Source: Halorhabdus amylolytica | GTDB taxonomy: Archaea; Halobacteriota; Halobacteria; Halobacteriales; Haloarculaceae | Assembly: GCF_004944975.1 (NCBI RefSeq) | Contig: NZ_SPQG01000001.1 | Span: 33,157 to 97,156, forward strand | DNA: 64,000 bases | Reading direction: 5' to 3' | In this document: positions 37,022 to 44,140 of the stretch, in pieces | Position numbering within the stretch: the stretch's first letter is position 1 | Layout of the letters: each line of letters starts with the position of its first letter | The notes under the pieces: model-generated | What the model saw: only the letters and a program-made list of their open reading frames with translations | Database searches by the model: none | What the model was told of the DNA's origin: nothing | Position numbers and translations under genes: made by a program

Positions 37022-37867
37022 TCAGAGTCTGCGAGACGAGAACAGAGCGAGCGAGAGGGGACCCGCGGTCGCGACGATCGCCCCGAAACTCTCGATTGAC
37101 AGGAGAGGGACGTTCCCGAGACCGATGAGAATGGCTGTTATCAACGTCCAGAAACCGAATACGGGGATACTGATCGACGGAACCGCCACGAGATAGATCA
37201 CCAGCGCGATCGCACAGGCTCCGATGACAACCCTGAACCCCAGCGGGAACTGCGGGACGAGACTCGAAACTGCGAGGATGGGGTAGGCCACCAGCGTGGA
37301 CAGAAGCAGGATCGAACGTTCGCTCCGCGGACCTGCGTACCCGGTTGCCGAGTTCGATTCGTAGGATGGGGTCCCGCTACGGGTCGCCCAGGGGACACCC
37401 TCTGGGTTGACGTTTGCGGTCGCGCTGTTCGTCACACCTGTCCGCCGTCGGTATCCTGCGTTGTGACTTCCGGTCGAAAACTCGTGGTCGTCCACACTAG
37501 CCCGCCGTCGATGCCCGGGTTTGTCACGCCCGGGCGGATACTCGTGATCTTCCGTGCTTGCGGATGTCCGGGCCCGGTCTTGCTCGGTCGAACGCGACCG
37601 TTTCGACGGCTCCCCGTTCGGATCGTGTGTGTCCGTGACGGTCACGTAAGCCTCGTGACCGAGGCGATCGTAGCGCAATCGCTCTTCTTCGTCGGTGAGG
37701 ACGTCACCCGCCTCGATCACGGCTTTGACCGCGTCAGTCGACGATCCTTCCTCGCCCAGGTCCGGATGGGTGTCCTTGAGCCGTTCGCGGTAGGCGGCTT
37801 CGACATCCTCGGCCGTGGCGGAGGGCGAAACCCCGAGCACGTCGTAGAACGTCCGGACCATCGACAT
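37022..37867 (-). CDS. J-domain protein with C-terminal membrane segments
   Basis: 281 residues from ATG 37867 (a second ATG at 37861 is possible). The N-terminal J domain (about 5-70) has TFYDVLGVSPSATAEDVEAAYRERLKDTHPDLG with the HPD motif that stimulates Hsp70 (DnaK). A long polar, Arg/Ser-rich linker (about 75-165) follows, then four hydrophobic stretches (about 180-275). It is thus a membrane-anchored co-chaperone that could recruit DnaK to the inner face of the membrane. It is not the general DnaJ, which has zinc fingers that are missing here. Confidence 0.88.
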   Translation of the reverse strand: MSMVRTFYDVLGVSPSATAEDVEAAYRERLKDTHPDLGEEGSSTDAVKAVIEAGDVLTDEEERLRYDRLGHEAYVTVTDTHDPNGEPSKRSRSTEQDRARTSASTEDHEYPPGRDKPGHRRRASVDDHEFSTGSHNAGYRRRTGVTNSATANVNPEGVPWATRSGTPSYESNSATGYAGPRSERSILLLSTLVAYPILAVSSLVPQFPLGFRVVIGACAIALVIYLVAVPSISIPVFGFWTLITAILIGLGNVPLLSIESFGAIVATAGPLSLALFSSRRL

Positions 37868-37929
37868 CAGGTAGTACGACTGTCAGGTACAAACGAGCTT
37901 CGGTCGACGGGACCCGAACGTCGTCGCGA

Positions 37930-38331
37930 TCAGCCTCGCTCGCCGGCAGAGGTAATCTCGGACTCGTACTTCTGGCGGAACTCGCCGATGAGCTGGCCCA
38001 TTTTGGCGTACCAGTCGTTGAGCGTCCGCTGCATCTCGTCGGCGATCTCCTCGGGATCGGTCGGATGGTAAACGTGGTAGTATCCACCCTGCTCGTAGTT
38101 GACCTGTTCCTTCTGGATGAACCCTGACTGCAGGAGTCGCTGGACTGACCGATAAGCCGTCGAACGCTCGCGATCGACGGACTCTGCGATCTCGTCGATC
38201 GTCAGCGGCTCCTCGGTCGCGGTCAGGGTCCTGAAGACCTCCTTGTCGAGTTCCTTGAGCCCGTGGATGCACTCCAGCAACCCCTCACATTCCATGTCCT
38301 GTTTGAGATACTCGGCCATCGACGCTGACAT
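37930..38331 (-). CDS. helix-turn-helix transcription regulator (TrmB-like)
   Basis: 133 residues. A winged-helix region (about 27-85) reads LDKEVFRTLTATEEPLTIDEIAESVDRERSTAYRSVQRLLQSGFIQ, matching the TrmB/MarR-like pattern in haloarchaeal regulators. The end (about 95-130) is a helical coiled region that could dimerise. It is a probable DNA-binding regulator; its target and inducer are unknown. It is divergent from the thioredoxin gene at 38552, whose promoter has repeated words that might be an operator. Confidence 0.83.
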   Translation of the reverse strand: MSASMAEYLKQDMECEGLLECIHGLKELDKEVFRTLTATEEPLTIDEIAESVDRERSTAYRSVQRLLQSGFIQKEQVNYEQGGYYHVYHPTDPEEIADEMQRTLNDWYAKMGQLIGEFRQKYESEITSAGERG

Positions 38332-38492
38332 TACTGGAACGTAGTTGGGGAGTGCCGTTCAAAAGTGTTGTGTGAAAAGTGCATCACTGTGGATCTGAAT
38401 GTCGGTTCTCGGTCACTACGGACTCGACCAAGGGGCCGAATCAGTCCGACTGACAGATCACAAAGCCGATCTCAGTGCCGGCAGATCGACCA

Positions 38493-38510
38493 ACAGTATT
38501 GTACAGTATT
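38493..38510 (+). promoter_or_regulatory. tandem 8-bp repeat in the thioredoxin promoter
   Basis: ACAGTATT occurs at 38493-38500 and again at 38503-38510, one helical turn apart, just upstream of the AT-rich promoter element ahead of the thioredoxin gene at 38552. Two closely spaced copies on the same face of the helix suggest an operator, possibly for the divergent regulator at 37930-38331. Function is inferred from position. Confidence 0.45.
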
Positions 38511-38551
38511 TCAAAATCCTTAAGCCGCTCTGGGGTGTATGATCAGTCGAG

Positions 38552-38965
38552 ATGACCGACGCGGAGGACATCGAAGCGATCAAACATCGCAAGAAGGAGC
38601 AACTCATGCAACAGGAAGACTCAGAGACGAGCCAGCAGGACGCACCGAACGATCCGATCCACGTCGAGAGTTCAGACGAGTTCAATTCGATCGTCGAGGA
38701 CTACGACGTGGTCTTCGTCGACTTCTACGCGGACTGGTGTGGTCCGTGCAAGATGCTCGAACCGATCGTCGAAGATCTGGCCGAAGAGACCGACGCCGCG
38801 GTCGCCAAAGTCGACGTCGATGCTCACCAGCAACTCGCCAGCCAGTTCCAGGTCCGGGGCGTCCCGACGACCGTGCTGTTCGCCGGCGGTGAGGTCGCCG
38901 AACAGGTCGTCGGCGTCCGGGACAAGAGCCACTACGCGTCGTTGATCGAGCGACACGCCGTCTGA
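38552..38965 (+). CDS. trxA: thioredoxin with N-terminal acidic extension
   Basis: 137 residues. The redox site CGPC in FYADWCGPCKMLEPIV and the cis-proline GVPT in QFQVRGVPTTVLFAGGE give a canonical thioredoxin. The first 45 residues are an acidic, charged tail (MTDAEDIEAIKHRKKEQLMQ opening) that precedes the fold. It reduces protein disulfides in the cytoplasm. The partner thioredoxin reductase is not in this window. It is the classical-type copy, in contrast with the CSVC protein at 22890-23246. Confidence 0.93.
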   Translation: MTDAEDIEAIKHRKKEQLMQQEDSETSQQDAPNDPIHVESSDEFNSIVEDYDVVFVDFYADWCGPCKMLEPIVEDLAEETDAAVAKVDVDAHQQLASQFQVRGVPTTVLFAGGEVAEQVVGVRDKSHYASLIERHAV

Positions 38966-39190
38966 GGTCACTCTGACGTCCGTCTTTTCCGCCCCTCTCC
39001 CGCCGTACCGATTCGCCGACATGGACGAAAAAGAGGCCTGGAGCCGACAGGACCCGGAACGTTTCGGTGGTGGAGTGATCGCGCGGCCCTCTCGAAACCC
39101 GACTGGGCTGAACTCCCGAGTGTGACGGAGTCGGTCCAACCCGGATGGCGACAAAGCTTATCATGATTCGTCCGTCAGTGTGAGGCACAG

Positions 39191-39370
39191 ATGGAGGAAG
39201 CGTTCGTTCGCCTGTTATGTCCAGAGTGTACCAAAGAGTGGCAATCGACGCCCCGCGACCTCCCGGCCCCGCAAAACACGTTCAGTTGTCCGGAGTGTGG
39301 CGAACGGCGGCGACTCTCGGAGTTCATGCGCACCGAACACGACCTCGAGACGTTGCGCGATCTACAGTGA
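39191..39370 (+). CDS. small zinc-binding protein with two CxxC pairs
   Basis: 59 residues. Two knuckles, CPEC at about 10-13 and CPEC at about 33-36, can bind one zinc ion. The tail (RRRLSEFMRTEHDLETLRDLQ) is helical. Such mini zinc proteins are common in haloarchaea, often as regulators or protein partners. It is followed after 3 nt by the convergent aIF2 beta stop. It is short, but the frame is intact and the CxxC pairs are exact, so it is probably real. Confidence 0.7.
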   Translation: MEEAFVRLLCPECTKEWQSTPRDLPAPQNTFSCPECGERRRLSEFMRTEHDLETLRDLQ

Positions 39371-39373
39371 GTC

Positions 39374-39778
39374 TCACCCGCTCGTCGACGAGCGGGCACC
39401 ACACGCCTCACAGCGAAGCAAGACTGCGCCCTGTTCGCGGACCAGCTGAGTATCCGGCAGTCCACACTCCGAGCAGATGACGAACTCCTCGGTGTATGCC
39501 TCGATCGCGTCTGCGAGACGACGCTTCCGGAACTCGCCGGTCAGGCGCGCCCGGCCGCTCTCGTCGATGTGGCCGCTCGTCCCCAGCTCGTCCTGCAGGA
39601 ACTTCATGACGTGATCGTCCTCGCGGTCGAGTCGTCGAGTCGTCGCCTGAAAGTTCTCGTAGACCGTGACGTTGCCCTCCTGTCGGACGTCCGGGTCCGG
39701 CACGTCGAACCGATCCGATCCCGACTCGATGTCCGGCGTCCCCTCGATCGCGCGATCGAGCATATCGTCGTATTCCAT
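39374..39778 (-). CDS. translation initiation factor aIF2 beta subunit
   Basis: 134 residues from ATG 39778, the expected size of the archaeal factor; the longer open frame to 39988 crosses a promoter-like region and repeats. It has the N-terminal helix region, the central alpha-beta domain (TVYENFQATTRRLDREDDHVMKFLQDELGTSG) and the C-terminal zinc ribbon with CSEC and CEAC pairs. It assists initiator tRNA delivery as part of the aIF2 complex with gamma and alpha. A TATA-like TTTTTACT lies about 28 nt upstream on the minus strand, so leaderless initiation is likely. Confidence 0.95.
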   Translation of the reverse strand: MEYDDMLDRAIEGTPDIESGSDRFDVPDPDVRQEGNVTVYENFQATTRRLDREDDHVMKFLQDELGTSGHIDESGRARLTGEFRKRRLADAIEAYTEEFVICSECGLPDTQLVREQGAVLLRCEACGARSSTSG

Positions 39779-39843
39779 GCCCGCAGGTTGCTCATCGTCC
39801 AGTAAAAACCTTTCAACCCTCTTCGAACGATCCGTCTGCCCCC

Positions 39844-39939
39844 CGCGCCGGCACAAGCGATCGCGGACTTCGGGACTGTCGGCGCCGGGACGATCGACCT
39901 CCGTATCGCCCGCGCCGGCACAAGCCCATCGCGGACTTC
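39844..39939. repeat. 28-bp direct repeat pair upstream of aIF2 beta
   Basis: A 28/29-bp word is repeated at 39844-39871 and 39911-39939, 67 bp apart, with a one-base insertion and a small substitution in the second copy (CGCGCCGGCACAAGC at its start, GCGGACTTC at its end). The copies lie in the gap between the divergent aIF2 beta and UPF0058 genes, upstream of the aIF2 beta promoter element. No coding role is evident. Interpretation: possible regulatory or duplicated element. Confidence 0.75.
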
Positions 39940-40076
39940 TAGTCTCACCTGTCACTTCGACAGCCGACCCCGAATCGAGATAAATCAACCGTTAGGAACC
40001 GCCTGCTTGCCGGAGACGTATGGTAACAGTTCTCAGAGTAGTACTATAACCCTCCAGTCGTTACGGGCAAGTGACC

Positions 40077-40313
40077 ATGAAAAAGCAGGAGCTCATCCAT
40101 CTCCATGGGCTGCTTGCACAGGTACGTGATCACTACGAAGAAACTGTCGGCGAGGAAGTCGACCACGAGCGATACACGGAACTCGGCGTCAAGCCCACAT
40201 CGATCCATAAGTCCAAGACAGACCACAAAGCAGCCGTCTTTGCGCTTGCTGACGGTATTACTAGCGAATTCGGCGAGGAAGAAGTCGAAACCGTCTCCGC
40301 AGCGGCCGACTGA
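40077..40313 (+). CDS. UPF0058 family protein (copy 2)
   Basis: 78 residues from ATG 40077. The opening MKKQELIHLHGLLAQVRDHY and the block KPTSIHKSKTDHKAAVFALADGI match UPF0058, the same family as the protein at 32978-33256. Both copies carry the family's Lys/His-rich segment. The family is of unknown function. A TATA-like CTATAAC at about 40044-40050 lies roughly 27 nt upstream, supporting this start over the GTG at 40071. Confidence 0.88.
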   Translation: MKKQELIHLHGLLAQVRDHYEETVGEEVDHERYTELGVKPTSIHKSKTDHKAAVFALADGITSEFGEEEVETVSAAAD

Positions 40314-40469
40314 CCGGTTCTGGGGAAACGTCGCTGCTTGCGTGGGGTACTCCATCGACGAAGGAGGGCTCCAGTCCTGAACCGAGCCACTCTGTAGCGA
40401 CTGCTGGGCCACCTGGTAGTCCGGGACGGGCGTATTTTTGGGTCGAAAACGTGGTCCCAGTCTCTCGGG

Positions 40470-40979
40470 CTACTCGTCGATCAGTTCCTCGAACTCGGGT
40501 AAGACGTCGTCCTCGCGGGAGGACTCGGTCGGTGAGGCGTCCCCGTCAGCTTCGGTTCGCTCTTCTCCCGAATCGGTCGTCTCCACATCGTCGTCACCGT
40601 CAGCGTCAGCATCGTCCTCAGCGTCGGCATCGTCATCTTCCGTTTCGAGCTCCTCGATCTCGAGAACGTCAAGTGGGATGTTCTCCAGGCGCTGTCCGAT
40701 CTCCTTGCGGGCGATCCGTGCCGCATGCTCGTCGCGTTCGACGTTGAACACCGTCATCTCCAATTCGAGAGCGACCAGACTCTCGTCGGCGGCGATGAAC
40801 GCCGGGTCCAGTTCCTCGTTACAGTGTGGACACTGGCGCTCGCCCATGTTGATCTCGACGTAGTTGAGATCGGGGTTGAGCATCTCCCCGGTCTTCGAGA
40901 TCGCGATGCGGACTGCCTCGTCTGCAGTCTCCACGTCGTACACTGGGACGGCAGCTTCGACGACAACGCGACAGTTCAT
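40470..40979 (-). CDS. UPF0212 (DUF555) family protein with acidic tail
   Basis: 169 residues from ATG 40979; the protein opens with the family signature MNCRVVVEAAVPVYDV, and the longer open frame has no conserved upstream part. The core (about 1-100) contains AVRIAISKTGEMLNPDLNYV and a CPHCNEELDPAF knuckle. The last 65 residues are an Asp/Glu/Ser-rich disordered extension, which exceeds the usual family length of about 110-120. Function unknown. It is divergent from the OGG1-type glycosylase gene at 41069. Confidence 0.87.
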   Translation of the reverse strand: MNCRVVVEAAVPVYDVETADEAVRIAISKTGEMLNPDLNYVEINMGERQCPHCNEELDPAFIAADESLVALELEMTVFNVERDEHAARIARKEIGQRLENIPLDVLEIEELETEDDDADAEDDADADGDDDVETTDSGEERTEADGDASPTESSREDDVLPEFEELIDE

Positions 40980-41068
40980 ACACTTGAGTTCGATCGCCTC
41001 CGATATGAAGGTTAGCCCGCCCATCGACTCGAAACCGACAAAGGGACGGGTTCCCCACGCCGATACGG

Positions 41069-42013
41069 ATGGATTCAGGGACGCTATCGACGGACGAAGT
41101 CGGGGCTTTCGATCTGCAGTCCACTCTCGAAAGCGGTCAGACGTACCTCTGGGGGCGCGAGGACGGGTCGATGTACGACCGCGGAGACGCGTACGGCGGT
41201 GACGCCAAGTACACGACGGTCGTGCGACCGGAGAACGCCCCGCCGGGGGATCCCCTTGGCACGAAAGTGGGCCCACAAGTGGTCCGCGTCAGGCAGATCG
41301 ACGATTGTCTCGAATGGGAGGCGACGTTCGACGCCGAGACGACCCTCCGCCGCCGGCTCCGTCTCGACGACGACCTTGCGGCGATCAGGGCGGCCACGTC
41401 TGACGATTCGATCTTGCAGGCGGCGTTCGACCGCTACTGGGGGATGCGCGTGGTACGGGACCCCCCTTTCGAGACGTTGATCTCGTTCATCTGTTCGGCC
41501 CAGATGCGCGTCTCCAGGATCTACGACATGCAACGCTCGCTCGCCGACGAGTTCGGCGAGTCCGTCACCGTCGACGATCACACGTACCATGCCTTTCCGA
41601 CGCCGGACGCACTCGCGTCAGCGACCGAATCGCAGTTGCGGGACCTCGGACTGGGCTATCGGGCTCCATACGTACAGCGGAGTGCGGAGATGGTCGCAAG
41701 CGGAGAGGGCCATCCGGCGGAGGCAGCCGGCATGGCTTACGAGGACGCCCGCGAGTCACTCACGCAGTTCGTCGGCGTCGGCGAGAAGGTCGCCGACTGC
41801 GTCGCACTGTTCTCGCTTGGCTTCCTGCAAGCGGTGCCCCTCGATACCTGGATCCGGACGACCATCGCCGAGTACTTCCCAGAGTGTGATCGCGGGAACT
41901 ACGCCGAGACCTCGCGGGCGATCCGCGAGCGCCTCGGCGGGGAGTATGCGGGCTACGCTCAGACGTACGTCTTCCATCATCTCCGGAACGACGGCACCGA
42001 GAGATCGGACTGA
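41069..42013 (+). CDS. ogg: 8-oxoguanine DNA glycosylase (OGG1 type)
   Basis: 314 residues. It excises oxidised guanine from DNA. The N-terminal OGG1-like beta domain (STLESGQTYLWGREDG) is followed by a helix-hairpin-helix region with VGVGEKVADCVALFSLGFLQAVPLDTWI, in which the Lys in GEKVADC is the OGG1 nucleophile and the Asp in VPLDTW is the catalytic acid. The AsnPro-free start and the length are typical of the archaeal/eukaryal OGG1 type. It fits the DNA-repair theme of the window. Confidence 0.92.
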   Translation: MDSGTLSTDEVGAFDLQSTLESGQTYLWGREDGSMYDRGDAYGGDAKYTTVVRPENAPPGDPLGTKVGPQVVRVRQIDDCLEWEATFDAETTLRRRLRLDDDLAAIRAATSDDSILQAAFDRYWGMRVVRDPPFETLISFICSAQMRVSRIYDMQRSLADEFGESVTVDDHTYHAFPTPDALASATESQLRDLGLGYRAPYVQRSAEMVASGEGHPAEAAGMAYEDARESLTQFVGVGEKVADCVALFSLGFLQAVPLDTWIRTTIAEYFPECDRGNYAETSRAIRERLGGEYAGYAQTYVFHHLRNDGTERSD

Positions 42014-42095
42014 GACGGACGGGCTGACACGGAAACTGGAGCGATCGGGAACAGTGGGGAGTAGCGTTTTTGGGCCCGCACTCGGAAACATGGGT

Positions 42096-42374
42096 ATGAG
42101 CGAACGCACGCGTGCACACGTTTTCGTCTCGGGGCGGGTCCAGGGCGTGTTCTTCCGGGCAACGACGCGCGAACGGGCGGCCGAGCACGGCGTCGACGGC
42201 TGGGTGAAGAACCTCGACGACGGCCGCGTCGAGGCGGTTTTCGAGGGGCCCGAGGAAGCGGTCGAGGCGATGATCGCGTTCTGTCAGGAGGGAAGTCCAC
42301 AGGCCAGTGTCGAGGACGTCGAGACAGAGTACGAGGAGCCGACGGGACTGGACGGCTTCGAGATCAGGTACTGA
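42096..42374 (+). CDS. acyP: acylphosphatase
   Basis: 92 residues from ATG 42096 (42090, giving two more residues, is also possible). It hydrolyses acyl phosphates. The catalytic Arg lies in VSGRVQGVFFRATTRERA and the catalytic Asn in WVKNLDDGRVEAVFEG, both in the right order for the classical acylphosphatase fold. A TTTTTGGGCC element about 25 nt upstream may be the promoter. The gene stands between the glycosylase and the small acidic ORF. Confidence 0.94.
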   Translation: MSERTRAHVFVSGRVQGVFFRATTRERAAEHGVDGWVKNLDDGRVEAVFEGPEEAVEAMIAFCQEGSPQASVEDVETEYEEPTGLDGFEIRY

Positions 42375-42377
42375 GAC

Positions 42378-42530
42378 TCAGATCTCCGACAGGGAGTCGT
42401 ACTCCGCCCAGCACTCGCAGTCGAGGTCGTCGATCGACGTCACCTCGTCGGGCAGGTCCGAGAGCGGCATCCAGCCACTCTCCTGTTGTTCACAGTCGTC
42501 GTCGTGAATGGAGAAGTCGTCGTCAGACAT
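42378..42530 (-). CDS. small acidic protein, unknown
   Basis: A 50-residue open frame from ATG 42530 to TGA 42378. The peptide is very acidic (about 18 Asp/Glu), with three cysteines, two in CECW near residue 39. An ATG three codons upstream (42539) is another possible start. It converges with acyP three bases away. The composition matches haloarchaeal proteins, but the small size makes it uncertain that it is translated. Confidence 0.5.
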   Translation of the reverse strand: MSDDDFSIHDDDCEQQESGWMPLSDLPDEVTSIDDLDCECWAEYDSLSEI

Positions 42531-42637
42531 CAACGGCATCGTGGGGCGATTCGGTTTGGATCCGGAAAAACGCCCGGACCCGCTTCGATCGCTGAAAATG
42601 CTGAACAGTTAACCCGCCGGCAGGCCAATCCCCTCCC

Positions 42638-44092
42638 ATGACTTTCGGGAGCGTCATCACCGGCGCCGAGATGGCCGTCGTCGACGCGAACGCCGCCGCG
42701 CTCGGGGTTCCGCCGAAGCAACTCATGGAGTCCGCCGGCAACGCGATCGGTCGAACCGTTCGTGAGCTTGCCGATCCTGACGATCGCGTCGAGATCGTCG
42801 CCGGCACGGGCAACAACGGGGGCGACGCGTTCGTCGCGGCCCGGTTTTTAGAGGCGTACGACCTCCGAATCACGCTGCTCGGGAGTCCGGACTCGATCAC
42901 GACCACGATCGCGCGGGAGAACTGGGACGCCCTCGAACGGACGAGGATCGAGACCCGTACCGTCAGTGATTCGACGGCGTTCGATCTCGACGATCCGGAC
43001 GTGATCGTCGATGCGATGCTCGGGACGGGAATCTCGGGGGGCCTGCGCGAACCAGTCGCGAGCGCCGCAGCGGCGATCAACGACGCCGACGCGACGGTCG
43101 TGAGCGTCGATGTCCCCTCGGGGCTGGACGCTGCGACGGGCGCTATCGCGCCGGGAACTGTCGAAGCGGATCGTGTGATAACTTTTCACAAGCCAAAACC
43201 CGGCCTGGCGGATCTGGATGTTCCAGTCGACGTCGCCGATATCGGCATCCCGGACGCGGCCGAACGGATCGTCGAACGGGGCGACCTCCTGGGACTCTCC
43301 CGCCCAGCGGACAGCCACAAGGGTGACTTCGGCGAAGTGCTGGTCGTCGGCGGCGGACCCTACACCGGCGCACCGGCGCTGGCCGCCCAGTCGGCCCTGC
43401 GGGCGGGCGCTGACCTCGTCCGCGTCGCCTGTCCGGAATCGATCGCCGACACGGTCGGGAGCTACAGCGAGAACCTGATCGTCCGCCCGTTCGCCGGAGA
43501 TCAGTTCGATCCGGACGCCGTCGATCACGTCCGCGAACTGGCGGCGGCCCACGACACGGTCGTCTTGGGTCCGGGGCTCGGACGCGCAGAACCGACACTC
43601 GATGCGGCGCGAGAGTTCCTGGTCGGCTTCGACGGCACGGCAGTCGTCGACGCCGATCCGCTCGCCGTTGTCCCCGACGTGGACAGCGACGCGACGCTGA
43701 TCTGTACCCCTCACCGCGGGGAGTTCGAACGCATGGGCGGGCAGGCATCCGCGGACGTGGACGACCGTGCCGACGCCGTCGCGGAACTGGCTGCAGATCT
43801 CGACGTGACGCTGCTCGTGAAGGGGCCGACGGACGTGATCTCTAACGGCGAGCGAACGCGACTTAACCGGACCGGCAATCCGGGGATGACCGTCGGTGGA
43901 ACCGGCGATGTGCTCGCGGGCGTGACGGGCGCGCTGGCCGCCACGCTCGACCCCCATCCCGCTGGCTCACTCGGCGCGTACGTGACCGGCCGGGCCGGGG
44001 ATCTCGCTGTCGACGAACGGGGGTACGGCCTCGTCGCGACGGATCTGCCCGATCGCGTCCCGACGGCGATGTGGGACGAACGTGACGGGTGA
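42638..44092 (+). CDS. nnr: bifunctional NAD(P)H-hydrate repair enzyme (epimerase + dehydratase)
   Basis: 484 residues. The N-terminal domain (about 1-215, GNNGGDAFVAARFL) is the YjeF/NnrE epimerase. The C-terminal ribokinase-like domain (about 215-484, SHKGDFGEVLVVGGGPYTGAPALAAQSALRAGADLV, and GNPGMTVGGTGDVLAGVTGA with the catalytic Asp) is the ADP/ATP-dependent NAD(P)HX dehydratase. Together they repair hydrated NAD(P)H. The fused order is the usual one. It converges with the six-PAS kinase 49 nt away. Confidence 0.95.
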   Translation: MTFGSVITGAEMAVVDANAAALGVPPKQLMESAGNAIGRTVRELADPDDRVEIVAGTGNNGGDAFVAARFLEAYDLRITLLGSPDSITTTIARENWDALERTRIETRTVSDSTAFDLDDPDVIVDAMLGTGISGGLREPVASAAAAINDADATVVSVDVPSGLDAATGAIAPGTVEADRVITFHKPKPGLADLDVPVDVADIGIPDAAERIVERGDLLGLSRPADSHKGDFGEVLVVGGGPYTGAPALAAQSALRAGADLVRVACPESIADTVGSYSENLIVRPFAGDQFDPDAVDHVRELAAAHDTVVLGPGLGRAEPTLDAAREFLVGFDGTAVVDADPLAVVPDVDSDATLICTPHRGEFERMGGQASADVDDRADAVAELAADLDVTLLVKGPTDVISNGERTRLNRTGNPGMTVGGTGDVLAGVTGALAATLDPHPAGSLGAYVTGRAGDLAVDERGYGLVATDLPDRVPTAMWDERDG

Positions 44093-44140
44093 GCGCCGAG
44101 ATCACCTCCGAAGGCGCGCCCGCACGAGACCATCGACGTT

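Noticed and set aside
39020-39124. 34-codon plus-strand frame between thioredoxin and the zinc protein
   Set aside because: Too short, no motif and no promoter element; not enough to call a gene.
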